Below are positions 1-7,669 of a stretch of 21,143 bases of DNA, piece by piece. The notes under the pieces are model-generated. The model did no database searches, was not told where the DNA came from, and was given only the letters and a program-made list of their open reading frames with translations. The stretch is from Actinomycetes bacterium (GTDB lineage: Bacteria; Actinomycetota; Acidimicrobiia; Acidimicrobiales; RAAP-2), in assembly GCA_021784205.1 (NCBI GenBank), contig JAJXTB010000036.1:1-21143 (forward strand). Reading direction: 5' to 3'. Position 1 is the first letter of the stretch. Every line of letters begins with the position of its first letter. Both the position numbers and the translations under genes were made by a program.

Positions 1-2
1 AT

Positions 3-2087
3 CTCGTGGCCGAGCAGCGCAACATGGCCTTCAAGGGCACGGCGGTCACCTTCGGGCGCGGCGTCGGCGTGGCCGTCGCGGTGGGTGCACAGACCGAACT
101 CGGCCGCATTGCCGACCTGCTCACGGCGCGCACGCAGCTGCCTACGCCCCTGCAGTCGCGTCTGAGCTCCCTGGCGCGGCTGATGGCGCTCGGGGCCATC
201 GTCATCTGCGCGCTTGTCTTCGTGGTGGGCCTGGTCCGCGGCGTCGCGGCGCGAGAGATGTTCCTCACCTCGGTCAGCCTCGCGGTGGCCGCCATCCCCG
301 AGGGACTCCCGGCGGTGATCACGGTGGCCCTGGCCCTCGGGGCGCGGCGCATGGCCGAGCGTCTCGCGCTGGTGCGCAAGCTCGTGGCCGTCGAGACCCT
401 CGGGTCAGTCAACGTGATCTGCACCGACAAGACCGGAACGCTGACGGAGAACCGCATGACGGTCGTGCGGGTCTGGACGCCCGCGGCGCGCTACGACGTC
501 ACCGGCAGCGGGTACTCGCCCGAAGGGAACCTCACGGGAGACGCCAATCCGGCGAGCGATCCCTTCCTCGTGCGCCTCGCCCGGGTGGCGGCCCTGTGCA
601 ACGATGCGGTGCTGCACGCTCCGGCAGTCGTGGGGGGAACCTGGGAGTTGACGGGCGATCCTACCGAGGGAGCCCTCGTGGCGCTGGCCGCGAAGTGCGG
701 CGTCGAGCCCGCCGCGTTGCGCGACAGAAGCCCGCGCATCGAGGAGCTGCCCTTTGACGCCGATCGTCGGCGAATGTCGACCCTGCACCTCGACGCGCGC
801 GAGCACGTGGTCCTGGCCAAGGGGGCTCTCGAGGCGATCGTGCAGGTCTTGGCCGATCCCTCCGAGGCCGCCGCGGCGGCCGAGGTCGCCACCGCGTGGG
901 CTGCGGATGGGCTGCGCGTCCTGGCCCTAGCCGATCGCGTGTCGGACGCTCCTCCCCAGCACCTCGAAGAGGGTCTCAGCCTTGTGGGACTGGCGGGGAT
1001 CATCGACCCGCCGCGACGCGAGGCGGCGGGTGCGCTGCGCGCATGTCGCGACGCGGGCATCCAGACGGTGATCATCACGGGCGACCACCCGGTCACCGCC
1101 TCGGCGATCGCCGCGCGTATCGGTCTCGACGTGTCGATCGGTCGGGTTCTCTCTGGCGAGGAGCTGTCTCAGCTCGACGACGAGTCACTCGATCGGCGCG
1201 TGCGTGATGTTGCGATCTACGCTCGCGTCTCGCCCGCGGACAAGATGCGAATCGTCCAGTCCTGGCAGCGCCACGGGGCGGTGGTGGCCATGACGGGTGA
1301 CGGTGTCAACGACGCGCCCGCGCTTCGCCAGGCCGACATCGGTGTCGCGATGGGCGTCACCGGCACCGACGTCTCCAAGGAGGCGGCCGACATGGTGCTC
1401 GCCGACGACAACTTCTCCACCATTGTTAACGCCGTCGAGGAGGGACGACGAATCTACGACAACATCCGCCGCGTGATTCGCTACCTGCTCAGCACGAACG
1501 CGGGCGAGCTCTGGGTGATGTTCGTCGCGCCTCTCTTCGGGATGCCGATCCCCCTCTTGGCGGTGCAGATTCTTTGGATGAATCTGGTCACCGACGGTCT
1601 GCCGGCCATCGCTTTGGGCCTCGAACCGCTCGAGCCCGACGCCATGCGTCGGCGCCCGCGTCCGCGTGGCGAGTCGCTCTTCGCCGGGGGACTGGGCCGG
1701 CATGTCGTGTGGGTCGGACTTTTCATGGCGGCGGTGGTACTCGGACTCGAGGCCGGGGCGCGAGCGGCGGGCTGGCCCTGGCAGACCATGGTCTTCACCA
1801 CGATGGCGCTCGCCCAGCTCGCCCACGCTCTCGCGGTGCGCTCGCAGTGGCGCAGCTCCTTGCGCCTGTCGCCTGCGACGAACCCGTGGCTCTTCGTGGC
1901 AATCGCCGCCACGCTGGTCGTTCAACTCCTCGTCGTCTACGTGGGACCGCTCCAGCGGATCTTTCACACCCGCTCGCTCGACGGCCCCCAGCTCGCACTG
2001 GTGCTCGCATTGTCGGCCACGGTGTTCTTCGCGGTCGAGCTGGAAAAGCTCCTCCTGCGCCGCGGCGTTGCGGCTCCCCGGGGCTGA
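3..2087 (+). CDS. Cation-transporting P-type ATPase, P2 (Ca2+-like) class, 5'-truncated
   Basis: An integral membrane pump that uses ATP to move cations through a phospho-aspartate intermediate. The frame is open to the window edge; about 200 N-terminal residues (first two helices and part of the actuator domain) lie outside. Counting from the GTG at base 6, the phosphorylation motif DKTGT has its aspartate at residue 141. The helix-4 motif IPEGLP precedes it. ITGDHPVTA and MTGDGVNDAPAL of the P domain follow. Helix 5 has NAGE (N498, E501) and helix 6 NLVTD (N526, T529, D530), the ligand pattern of SERCA/PMR1-type Ca2+ pumps; helix 8 has Gln where SERCA has Glu. Ca2+ (or Mn2+) is therefore the likeliest ion, but Na+/K+-like specificity cannot be excluded. 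It probably shares a transcript with the next gene, 4 nt downstream. Confidence 0.95.
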   Translation, partial: LVAEQRNMAFKGTAVTFGRGVGVAVAVGAQTELGRIADLLTARTQLPTPLQSRLSSLARLMALGAIVICALVFVVGLVRGVAAREMFLTSVSLAVAAIPEGLPAVITVALALGARRMAERLALVRKLVAVETLGSVNVICTDKTGTLTENRMTVVRVWTPAARYDVTGSGYSPEGNLTGDANPASDPFLVRLARVAALCNDAVLHAPAVVGGTWELTGDPTEGALVALAAKCGVEPAALRDRSPRIEELPFDADRRRMSTLHLDAREHVVLAKGALEAIVQVLADPSEAAAAAEVATAWAADGLRVLALADRVSDAPPQHLEEGLSLVGLAGIIDPPRREAAGALRACRDAGIQTVIITGDHPVTASAIAARIGLDVSIGRVLSGEELSQLDDESLDRRVRDVAIYARVSPADKMRIVQSWQRHGAVVAMTGDGVNDAPALRQADIGVAMGVTGTDVSKEAADMVLADDNFSTIVNAVEEGRRIYDNIRRVIRYLLSTNAGELWVMFVAPLFGMPIPLLAVQILWMNLVTDGLPAIALGLEPLEPDAMRRRPRPRGESLFAGGLGRHVVWVGLFMAAVVLGLEAGARAAGWPWQTMVFTTMALAQLAHALAVRSQWRSSLRLSPATNPWLFVAIAATLVVQLLVVYVGPLQRIFHTRSLDGPQLALVLALSATVFFAVELEKLLLRRGVAAPRG

Positions 2088-2091
2088 ACTT

Positions 2092-2688
2092 GTGACCGGC
2101 ACCTTCAGCGACGAGCTCGAGCGCTGGCTCACCGCCGACGGCCCCAAGACCCTGGGCGCGCTGGACGAGGTCTTCGCTGAAAAGACCTTTGCGGTGGCCA
2201 TCATCTTTCTCATGTTCATACCCGCCCTGCCTATCCCGACCGGCGGAGTGACGCACGTCTTCGAGGTCATCACCGTGGTTCTCGGTGCGGAGATGGTGCT
2301 CGGCCTGCGCACGGTGTGGCTGCCCACGCGCTGGCGACACCGCGAGCTGGGAATCGCGATGACCTCTCGGGCGCTGCCCTTCATGATTCGCCGGATCCGC
2401 TTCTTCGAGCGCTTCTCGCGGCCCCGGATGGCGAGCCTGCTCAATCGGCGCTGGTTCGTGCGCGTCCTCGGGGTCGTCGTCATCGCCTTCGCGATGGGCG
2501 CGGCCCTCGCGCCGCCCTTCTCGGGACTCGACACGCTGCCCGCGATGGGCGCCGTCGCCCTCGCCTTGGGCATCGTGCTCGAGGACGTGGTCGTGCTCGG
2601 GATCGGACTCGCGTTGGGCACGGGGGGCATCGCCGTGATCCTCACGATCGGCGCCGCACTCGTGCGACTGGTGCGCAACGTCCTTTAA
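2092..2688 (+). CDS. ExoD-family membrane protein
   Basis: A 198-residue membrane protein. The segment with ALPIPTGGVTHVFE, followed by a LGAEMVLGLRTVWLP motif, is characteristic of the ExoD family (exopolysaccharide-synthesis ExoD, PF06055). The founding member affects exopolysaccharide production and alkali tolerance in Sinorhizobium, but the biochemical role is unknown. About four hydrophobic segments are visible (roughly residues 38-65, 122-140, 147-168 and 175-195), with a basic Arg-rich stretch between. The GTG start is chosen because it lies 4 nt after the ATPase stop and just before the conserved N-terminus. No strong ribosome binding site is seen, so it is probably translated by coupling. 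It ends 3 nt before the end of the convergent gene. Confidence 0.85.
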   Translation: MTGTFSDELERWLTADGPKTLGALDEVFAEKTFAVAIIFLMFIPALPIPTGGVTHVFEVITVVLGAEMVLGLRTVWLPTRWRHRELGIAMTSRALPFMIRRIRFFERFSRPRMASLLNRRWFVRVLGVVVIAFAMGAALAPPFSGLDTLPAMGAVALALGIVLEDVVVLGIGLALGTGGIAVILTIGAALVRLVRNVL

Positions 2689-2691
2689 CGG

Positions 2692-3132
2692 TCAGCCCAG
2701 AGCGAGGCAGCCGCTGGGCGGAGACTGCGTCCCGTCGGAGTTGATCGAGGAACGTCCGTGCGCGGGTCGCACAGACAGCGCGCGCCCGTCCCAGGTGATG
2801 ACGTAGCCGTTCCCGTCGGGCCAGGCGCGTAGCAGCGCGTCGCCCGACGACGTGGCCCATGACCGTCCGGCGGGCGGGTTGGCCCCGTGAAGCGTGACGT
2901 AGGTTTCGAGGGCCCCACTCAGTGCCTCGAAGTTCGCCTCGCACGTCGCCTGGTTCGCGAGGCGTGACGCGGCCGCGGCGCTGGCGTCGACGGTGGTGCC
3001 CGGCGAGAGCGTGACCGGCGGCGTGATCGAGGTCTGGTCCAGCACGATGACCACGAGAGTCGCCACGATGATCAGGCTCGCGAGTGTCGCGACCAGGGCC
3101 ACCCCCGACTCGATGTTCGCCGGGTGCTTCAT
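2692..3132 (-). CDS. Pilin-like single-pass membrane-anchored protein of unknown function
   Basis: A 146-residue protein with a short N-terminus followed by one hydrophobic helix (about residues 10-31, GVALVATLASLIIVATLV). The rest looks like an extracytoplasmic domain with two cysteines (about residues 83 and 141). The N-terminal layout, a Gly before a long hydrophobic helix, recalls type IV pilin or pseudopilin precursors, but the usual Glu at position 5 of the mature pilin is replaced by Ala. Pilin membership is therefore tentative. The start lies 19 nt after the stop of the peptidase-ABC exporter on the same strand, so the gene may be the last of that operon. No Shine-Dalgarno sequence is seen; a 12-nt perfect palindrome covers the start codon. 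I do not recognise a defined family. Confidence 0.65.
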   Translation of the reverse strand: MKHPANIESGVALVATLASLIIVATLVVIVLDQTSITPPVTLSPGTTVDASAAAASRLANQATCEANFEALSGALETYVTLHGANPPAGRSWATSSGDALLRAWPDGNGYVITWDGRALSVRPAHGRSSINSDGTQSPPSGCLALG

Positions 3133-3141
3133 CGGCCGATG
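3130..3141. repeat. 12-nt perfect palindrome over the start codon of the pilin-like gene
   Basis: CATCGGCCGATG reads the same on both strands, and its minus-strand copy ends with the ATG of the gene at 3132. It could fold into a small hairpin that hides the start, or be a chance palindrome in GC-rich DNA. There is no other evidence for function. Confidence 0.3.
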
Positions 3142-3151
3142 GTGCCGCGGC

Positions 3152-6100
3152 CTAGACCGACGGCGCGTTCGCGTACTGCTGGTGAAAGAGGTGCGCGTAG
3201 AGCCCGTCGTTGGCCAGCAGCGCCGCGTGGTCCCCGGTCTCGATGACGCGCCCGGCGTCGAGCACGACGATGAGGTCGGCGTCGCGGATGCTCGCGAGAC
3301 GGTGCGTCACGATGAAGGTGGTGCGGCCCTTGGAGAGCGTGTCCATGTTGCGCTTGATCGTCTGCTCGCTCTCGGCGTCGAGCGCGCTCGTCGCCTCGTC
3401 GAAGAAGATGACCGGTGGGTCGCGATAGAGAGCGCGCGCGATGGAGATCCGCTGGGCCTGGCCGCCCGAGAGCGTCATGCCGCCCTCGCCGATGCGCGTG
3501 TCGAAACCCAGGGGCAGCAGGTCAACGAAGGTGTCGACGTCGGCGATCTGGGCGGCGCGGCGCAGGGCTTCGGGGTCGATGTCGGGATTGCCGAAGGCGA
3601 TGTTCTCGGCCACCGTCGCGTCGAAGACGTAGGGGGCCTGCAAGACGTAGCCGATGCGCGCGCGCAGCGCCTGGAGGCGCACGTCGGCGATGTCGACGCC
3701 GTCATAGCTGATGGATCCCGACGTCGGGGTGATGAGGCCGGCGAGCAGGCGCAGCAAGGTCGACTTGCCACAGCCCGAGCGGCCCACCAGCGCCACCGTC
3801 GAGCCCGCAGGGATTTCCAGGTTGATATTGGAGAGGATCGCCCGGTCGCTGCCGTGGGGCCGGTACTCGACGTCGCGCAGCGAGATCTCGCCGTGCAGCG
3901 TTGGCACCGCGAGCAAGGAGGCGTTTTCGGATCCCTGCTCGGGCTCTTGGACCAGGACGTCGTGGATGCGCGCGAGCAGCACCGTCGAGTTCTGCATGTC
4001 GTCCCAGAAGAGCAGCAGTCCGAGGATCGGCGCCGTGGCGATCAAGACGAGTGACATGAAGGCTACGTAGCGCCCGAGGCTGAGCGAATGTCCGTGGACG
4101 AAGAGGGCGCCCAGGTAGACGAAGAACGCGTAGGTGGCCAGAGTGAGAGCCGTCGCGATCGTCTGGTAGCGGCCCACCGCGAGGTAGGCCGGCGCCAACT
4201 GGGAGTTGAGGTCGCCGAGGAACGAGCGCATGCGCTCCTGCAGACCCGTCTCGGCGCCGAGGGTCTTGACCGTCTCGACGCCCTTCAACAGGTCTACCTG
4301 GTGCGCCTGGTAGAGGCCGTGGGCCTCCTCCGCCGAGGCGAAGATCGGGCGCAGCTTGTTCTTCGAGTACCACATCACCGCCCCGTAGAGGGGCAGGACG
4401 GCGAGGAAGATGAGGCCCAGGACCCACGAATAGACGAGCATCATCACGATCGCCACGAGGAGGAGCAGGACGTTGGTGCCCGCGGTGACCCCGTCTTGGA
4501 TCAGCAGGATGCGAATCATCCGCATCCCGCTGATGCGCCGCTCGAGGTCGCCGATCTTGCGTCGCGCGAAGTAACTCATCGGCAGGTGCAACAGCTTGCC
4601 GGTGAGAAAGTCGAGCGAGTGGGTGTCAAAGCCAATCGTCACCTTGACGATCACGCGGTTGGCGACGAAGCTGATCACGAGACCGGCCACCACCAGCCCC
4701 AGCAGGGCCAGTCCCGCGCCGTTCACGCTCGAGAGCGCGTTGCGCGAGGTGAGCGAGTTGACGAGGCTGTTGATCACGACCGGCACGCCGACTTCGCACC
4801 CCGCGAGCGCGAGGGCCAGCACGAGGGAGAACATCAGGGCGGCGCGCTGCTCGAGGAGGAAGGGCACCAGCCAGCCGAGCGCCAGGTTGTCCACCGGGGC
4901 GTCGTCGAGGGCGTCGGTGCGCGCGACGAAGGCGGCGTATCCCGTCCAGTCGCGCTCGAAATCGTCGCGCGAGAGCTGACGCAGGCCGATCGCCGGGTCC
5001 GCGACGTAGACGTGGGTCGCGGTGACGTCGTAGAGGACGATCCAGTGGTTGCCCTTGTAGTGGACGATCGCGGGCAACTGATACTCGTCGAGTCGCTCGG
5101 CGGAGGCGTGCACCGGCTCGACGGAGAGCCCGGCGGCCCGACCGGCCTGGGTGATGCCCGTCAGTGAGGTCCCCTGGACCCCGGTGCCCGCGGCGTCGCG
5201 CAAGAAGGCGGTGGAGACCTTGCGCCCGAAGTGGCGCGACACCATGGCCAGGCACGCGACGCCGCAGTCGGACTCGTCGAACTGGGCGACGAAAGGGAAG
5301 CGCTTGGCGCGACGGCTCTTGCGCGCGCTCGTGCGCAGGGGCGCGCTGCCCTGGGCGATCGCGGCGTCGGTGGCCGAGAGCGCCGAGGCGGGCGTGCTCG
5401 GCGCAGCGACGGGCGCCTCGACCGACTCGGCGCGGCCCGAGCTCGCGAGGTCGGCCATCTCCTTCATGCGCGCCGCGAAGCGCGGGCTCGCATCCATCAG
5501 CTCGCGCAACACCGAGTTGGAGACGCGGATCACCTCGACGTCGCTCTGGGCTACGACCGAGGCGTCCGTCACGTGGTCGGTCAGCGCGGCCCGCTCGCCG
5601 AAGCAGTCGCCACTGCGCAGATATCCCACCACCGTCTGGTCCTCGCGCACCACCGCCAGGGTTCCGCGCGCCACGACGAAGACGCCGTTGCTCGCTGAGC
5701 CCTCGGACACGATGGTCTCTGAAGCACGCACGTTCAGGACCTCGAACCCCTCGAAGAAACGCGACAGCACCGATAGCTGGATCGTCGCGAACGCCGGCTG
5801 GACGCGCAAGGTGCGGCGAATCTCCTCGAGGCGGACGTGGCGGTGCAGAGCGTCGGCGATAGCGGGAACCTCGTCGGCCAGCGCGTCGAAGGCCTCGCGC
5901 GCCAGGCGGTAGACGGTCACGTCTTCGCTCGCGCGCACGGTCTCGACGCGGCGGTCGCTCTCGATGAGGGCGTCTTCGCCGAAGAGCTCGCCCGGCAACA
6001 CCTTGGCCAGCATTACCTCGGCCTCGCCGTGGCGCGTGACGACGCGGGCGCTGCCCGAACCGAGCACGTAGAGGCTGTGGGGAACCTCACCCTCGCGGCA

Positions 6101-6235
6101 GATCTCCTCGCCGAAGGCGAATGACTCCTTGCGAAACATGTGTAGGACGAGCGTGCGCAGCTCGTCGGGCACCAAAGCCACGAAGGGAACCTGGCGCAGC
6201 ATGACGTAGTCGAGCTCGTCGAGCACGCCGTCCAT
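3152..6235 (-). CDS. Peptidase-containing ABC exporter with two cyclic-nucleotide-binding-like domains (cNMP-cNMP-C39-TM-NBD)
   Basis: A 1027-residue membrane exporter predicted to remove a Gly-Gly leader from a peptide and export the remainder. Residues about 15-125 and 145-250 are two cNMP-binding-like domains. After a linker (260-310) comes a C39 peptidase (about 312-440) with the full catalytic set: Q318, C324 (in ESDCG), H397 (HWIV) and D413 (ADP). Six membrane helices span about 455-745. The nucleotide-binding domain has Walker A GRSGCGKST (K824), signature LSGGQ (922-926), Walker B with D946-E947 and switch His978. The first cNMP domain keeps an Arg where phosphate is normally bound (R95/R96); the second has T-D-A-S instead. 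The architecture resembles PCAT exporters and cyanobacterial HetC. The ATG at 6235 is chosen because GAGGTGA lies just upstream, overlapping the previous stop; the frame continues a further 126 codons but with Arg-rich shadow sequence. Confidence 0.93.
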   Translation of the reverse strand: MDGVLDELDYVMLRQVPFVALVPDELRTLVLHMFRKESFAFGEEICREGEVPHSLYVLGSGSARVVTRHGEAEVMLAKVLPGELFGEDALIESDRRVETVRASEDVTVYRLAREAFDALADEVPAIADALHRHVRLEEIRRTLRVQPAFATIQLSVLSRFFEGFEVLNVRASETIVSEGSASNGVFVVARGTLAVVREDQTVVGYLRSGDCFGERAALTDHVTDASVVAQSDVEVIRVSNSVLRELMDASPRFAARMKEMADLASSGRAESVEAPVAAPSTPASALSATDAAIAQGSAPLRTSARKSRRAKRFPFVAQFDESDCGVACLAMVSRHFGRKVSTAFLRDAAGTGVQGTSLTGITQAGRAAGLSVEPVHASAERLDEYQLPAIVHYKGNHWIVLYDVTATHVYVADPAIGLRQLSRDDFERDWTGYAAFVARTDALDDAPVDNLALGWLVPFLLEQRAALMFSLVLALALAGCEVGVPVVINSLVNSLTSRNALSSVNGAGLALLGLVVAGLVISFVANRVIVKVTIGFDTHSLDFLTGKLLHLPMSYFARRKIGDLERRISGMRMIRILLIQDGVTAGTNVLLLLVAIVMMLVYSWVLGLIFLAVLPLYGAVMWYSKNKLRPIFASAEEAHGLYQAHQVDLLKGVETVKTLGAETGLQERMRSFLGDLNSQLAPAYLAVGRYQTIATALTLATYAFFVYLGALFVHGHSLSLGRYVAFMSLVLIATAPILGLLLFWDDMQNSTVLLARIHDVLVQEPEQGSENASLLAVPTLHGEISLRDVEYRPHGSDRAILSNINLEIPAGSTVALVGRSGCGKSTLLRLLAGLITPTSGSISYDGVDIADVRLQALRARIGYVLQAPYVFDATVAENIAFGNPDIDPEALRRAAQIADVDTFVDLLPLGFDTRIGEGGMTLSGGQAQRISIARALYRDPPVIFFDEATSALDAESEQTIKRNMDTLSKGRTTFIVTHRLASIRDADLIVVLDAGRVIETGDHAALLANDGLYAHLFHQQYANAPSV

Positions 6236-6240
6236 CGAGC

Positions 6241-7284
6241 TCACCTCGGTGCTCGCCACGTCACCAATCCCTTCGAGGCGTTGGCCACCGCGGCGTCGAC
6301 GAGCGTCGCCGTCGCGTGCGCACGCACGGTCGGATCCTCCAGCGAGGCCGCCGCGCGCTCGCGCACCCAGACGACCGACCACTCTGCGCCGAGTCGCAGC
6401 GGGCCGACCGCCTCGCCGAGGGGTGCGGAGAGCAGCAGCGGCGCGAGGCCGTCGGTGAGATCTCCCGAGCGCACGCGACGGTGCTCGATGCTCGAGTGCG
6501 CGCGCCGGGCGATCTCCTCGAGTTCCATGTTGTCGTCGTTTGAACACGCGATCGCCTCGCGGGCCGCCGACTCGCTGGCCACCGCGCACGAGTCGATCGA
6601 GAGGACGCTCCACTTCGACCAGTCGTCGTTGAGAGTGGCCGCCAGCGCGTCGTCGTTCGCCACAATCTCATCGAGGCTCTGGTAGGCCGCGAGCCAGCGC
6701 GCCAGCACCGCGGTGCGTTCGGCGACCCATTCGTCGCGCCCGGCGAAGGGCGCCACCGGATCGTTGGCGACCGCGTCGCGCACTCGCGCGAGATCGTCCT
6801 CATCGGCGTCGCTCGCGGAGAGTGTCGCGGCGACGGCCCACGAGACGACACGGGCACCGAACGCGGACCAGAAGTCCGCGCAGAAGGCGTCGGCGCGCAG
6901 CGCACTCGCGAAGTCGCTGTCCGGGCCGGCGGCCGCGTCGAGCGGCGTCGTCGAGTCGGACGAGAGGTGGTCGCGCCGCAGGTATCCTTCCCAGTCGGCG
7001 AAGGAGAGGTCGCGTTCGTCGAGCCAGGCGTGCAAGTCGTGGCTCGACGCCAGGCGCCGCTGGCGCCGGAAGCGCTCGGCCGCCGCGCGCAGGTCCTCGG
7101 CCGGGACGCTCGTCGCGGCGTCGCGGCGCAGGCCGTCGGCGCAGCGTTGGACGAGCGCTCCCCAGTCGCCGGTGAAGTAACCCGCCAGGGCGACGTCGTC
7201 GTAAGAGATCTCGGTGTCACCCACGGTCACGAGGACGCCGTCGGGAATCGCGTGCGTGCCCGACTGGGCAGCCCCGGATGTCAC
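6241..7284 (-). CDS. PpiC/SurA-like peptide-maturation helper protein
   Basis: A 347-residue, probably cytoplasmic protein with no signal peptide or membrane helix. Residues about 62-107 (EDLRAAAERFRRQRRL, then a HAWLDERDLSFADWEGYLRR motif) look like the SurA-N-type helical domain of PpiC-related proteins that accompany peptide exporters. Residues about 255-312 look like a degenerate parvulin (PpiC) domain, with SGDLTDGLAPLLLSAPLGEA and GPLRLGAEWSVVWVRER. Parvulins are peptidyl-prolyl isomerases; here the role is probably to hold or deliver the precursor, since isomerase activity is unproven. The GTG at 7284 is preferred over the GTG at 7290 because AAGGAG sits 5-6 nt upstream of the former and abuts the latter. 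The stop is 5 nt before the exporter ATG, so the two are translationally coupled. Confidence 0.72.
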   Translation of the reverse strand: MTSGAAQSGTHAIPDGVLVTVGDTEISYDDVALAGYFTGDWGALVQRCADGLRRDAATSVPAEDLRAAAERFRRQRRLASSHDLHAWLDERDLSFADWEGYLRRDHLSSDSTTPLDAAAGPDSDFASALRADAFCADFWSAFGARVVSWAVAATLSASDADEDDLARVRDAVANDPVAPFAGRDEWVAERTAVLARWLAAYQSLDEIVANDDALAATLNDDWSKWSVLSIDSCAVASESAAREAIACSNDDNMELEEIARRAHSSIEHRRVRSGDLTDGLAPLLLSAPLGEAVGPLRLGAEWSVVWVRERAAASLEDPTVRAHATATLVDAAVANASKGLVTWRAPR

Positions 7285-7366
7285 ATTCACTCCTTGGTCA
7301 TCGGTAACGGTAGGCGTGGACGGCTAACGACGGGTGAATGGGTTGCCGTTGGCCGGTCATCACAAT

Positions 7367-7427
7367 GTCAAAGCCCCCGCGCCTCTCGACGACGCGAAGC
7401 GACGCCGGTCGGCACGAGGGCTTTGAC
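7367..7427 (-). other. Structured inverted repeat between peptide gene and helper gene (possible attenuator or processing hairpin)
   Basis: GTCAAAGCCC at 7367-7376 is perfectly repeated in inverse at 7418-7427. The 41-nt interior can extend the fold on the minus-strand RNA: TCG/CGA, CGAC/GTCG and GCG/CGC helices nest inside. There is no U-tract after the stem, so it is not a canonical intrinsic terminator. Its position just after a small, strongly initiated precursor gene suits a leaky barrier or an RNA-stabilising element that yields more precursor than exporter; this is inference. Confidence 0.5.
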
Positions 7428-7478
7428 TACTGGAGCGGGCGGCACGGCGACGAATCGACCGGCCGCCGCGTCGCAGAA

Positions 7479-7592
7479 CTACTCGAACATGACTCCGCCG
7501 ACGACACCATCGGTGTCGGACTTCTCGAGTACGAGGTCCGTGTCAAGCTCCGTGGTGTCCTCTGCAGTGTCCTGTGCGTCCTTTTCTGTCAT
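7479..7592 (-). CDS. Small acidic double-glycine peptide precursor (37 aa), candidate substrate of the C39 exporter
   Basis: The protein begins MTEKDAQD and ends DGVVGGVMFE. It has 12 acidic and 2 lysine residues, so it is strongly anionic, with no cysteine. Gly32-Gly33 preceded by Val30 (-4) and Leu22 (-12) resembles the leader-cleavage site of C39 peptidases, although the usual hydrophobic residue at -7 is Thr27. Cleavage there would leave only V-M-F-E. Expression signals are excellent: AGGAGGAGG lies 8 nt before the ATG, and a TTGACA-N17-TCTAAT promoter gives an inferred leader of about 40 nt. It is the first gene of an apparent operon with the PpiC-like protein and the peptidase-ABC exporter. 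I do not recognise the precursor family. It could be a bacteriocin, a signalling peptide or a modified natural product; no modification enzyme is present in the window. Confidence 0.75.
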   Translation of the reverse strand: MTEKDAQDTAEDTTELDTDLVLEKSDTDGVVGGVMFE

Positions 7593-7640
7593 GGTGTGCC
7601 CCTCCTCCTACGAATCCGGCGCGTGTCACCGAATCACGCA

Positions 7641-7669
7641 ATTAGACCACCAACGACGGCCAGTGTCAA
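7641..7669 (-). promoter_or_regulatory. Sigma70-type promoter of the peptide operon
   Basis: On the minus strand TTGACA (7669-7664) is followed after exactly 17 nt by TCTAAT (7646-7641). This is 6/6 and 5/6 to consensus, unusually good for this genome. Transcription would start near 7634, about 40 nt before the peptide ATG. Confidence 0.7.

Noticed and set aside
1185..2678. Long open frame (497 codons) antisense to the P-type ATPase and ExoD genes
   Set aside because: Low-complexity Arg/Ser/Thr-rich sequence, a shadow of the GC-rich sense genes; the sense strand has clear family motifs.
6236..6613. N-terminal extension of the ABC exporter by 126 codons
   Set aside because: The extension is Arg-rich shadow of the PpiC-like gene; GAGGTGA just before the ATG at 6235 marks the real start.
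7298..7360. 20-residue frame (begins MTGQRQP) between peptide gene and PpiC-like gene as a second precursor
   Set aside because: No ribosome binding site at a useful distance, no Gly-Gly motif and no leader-like sequence.
7414..7478. Read-through extension of the peptide past its TAG stop
   Set aside because: The extra residues are Ala/Val/Pro/Arg-rich, as any frame would be in this GC content, and nothing suggests stop recoding.
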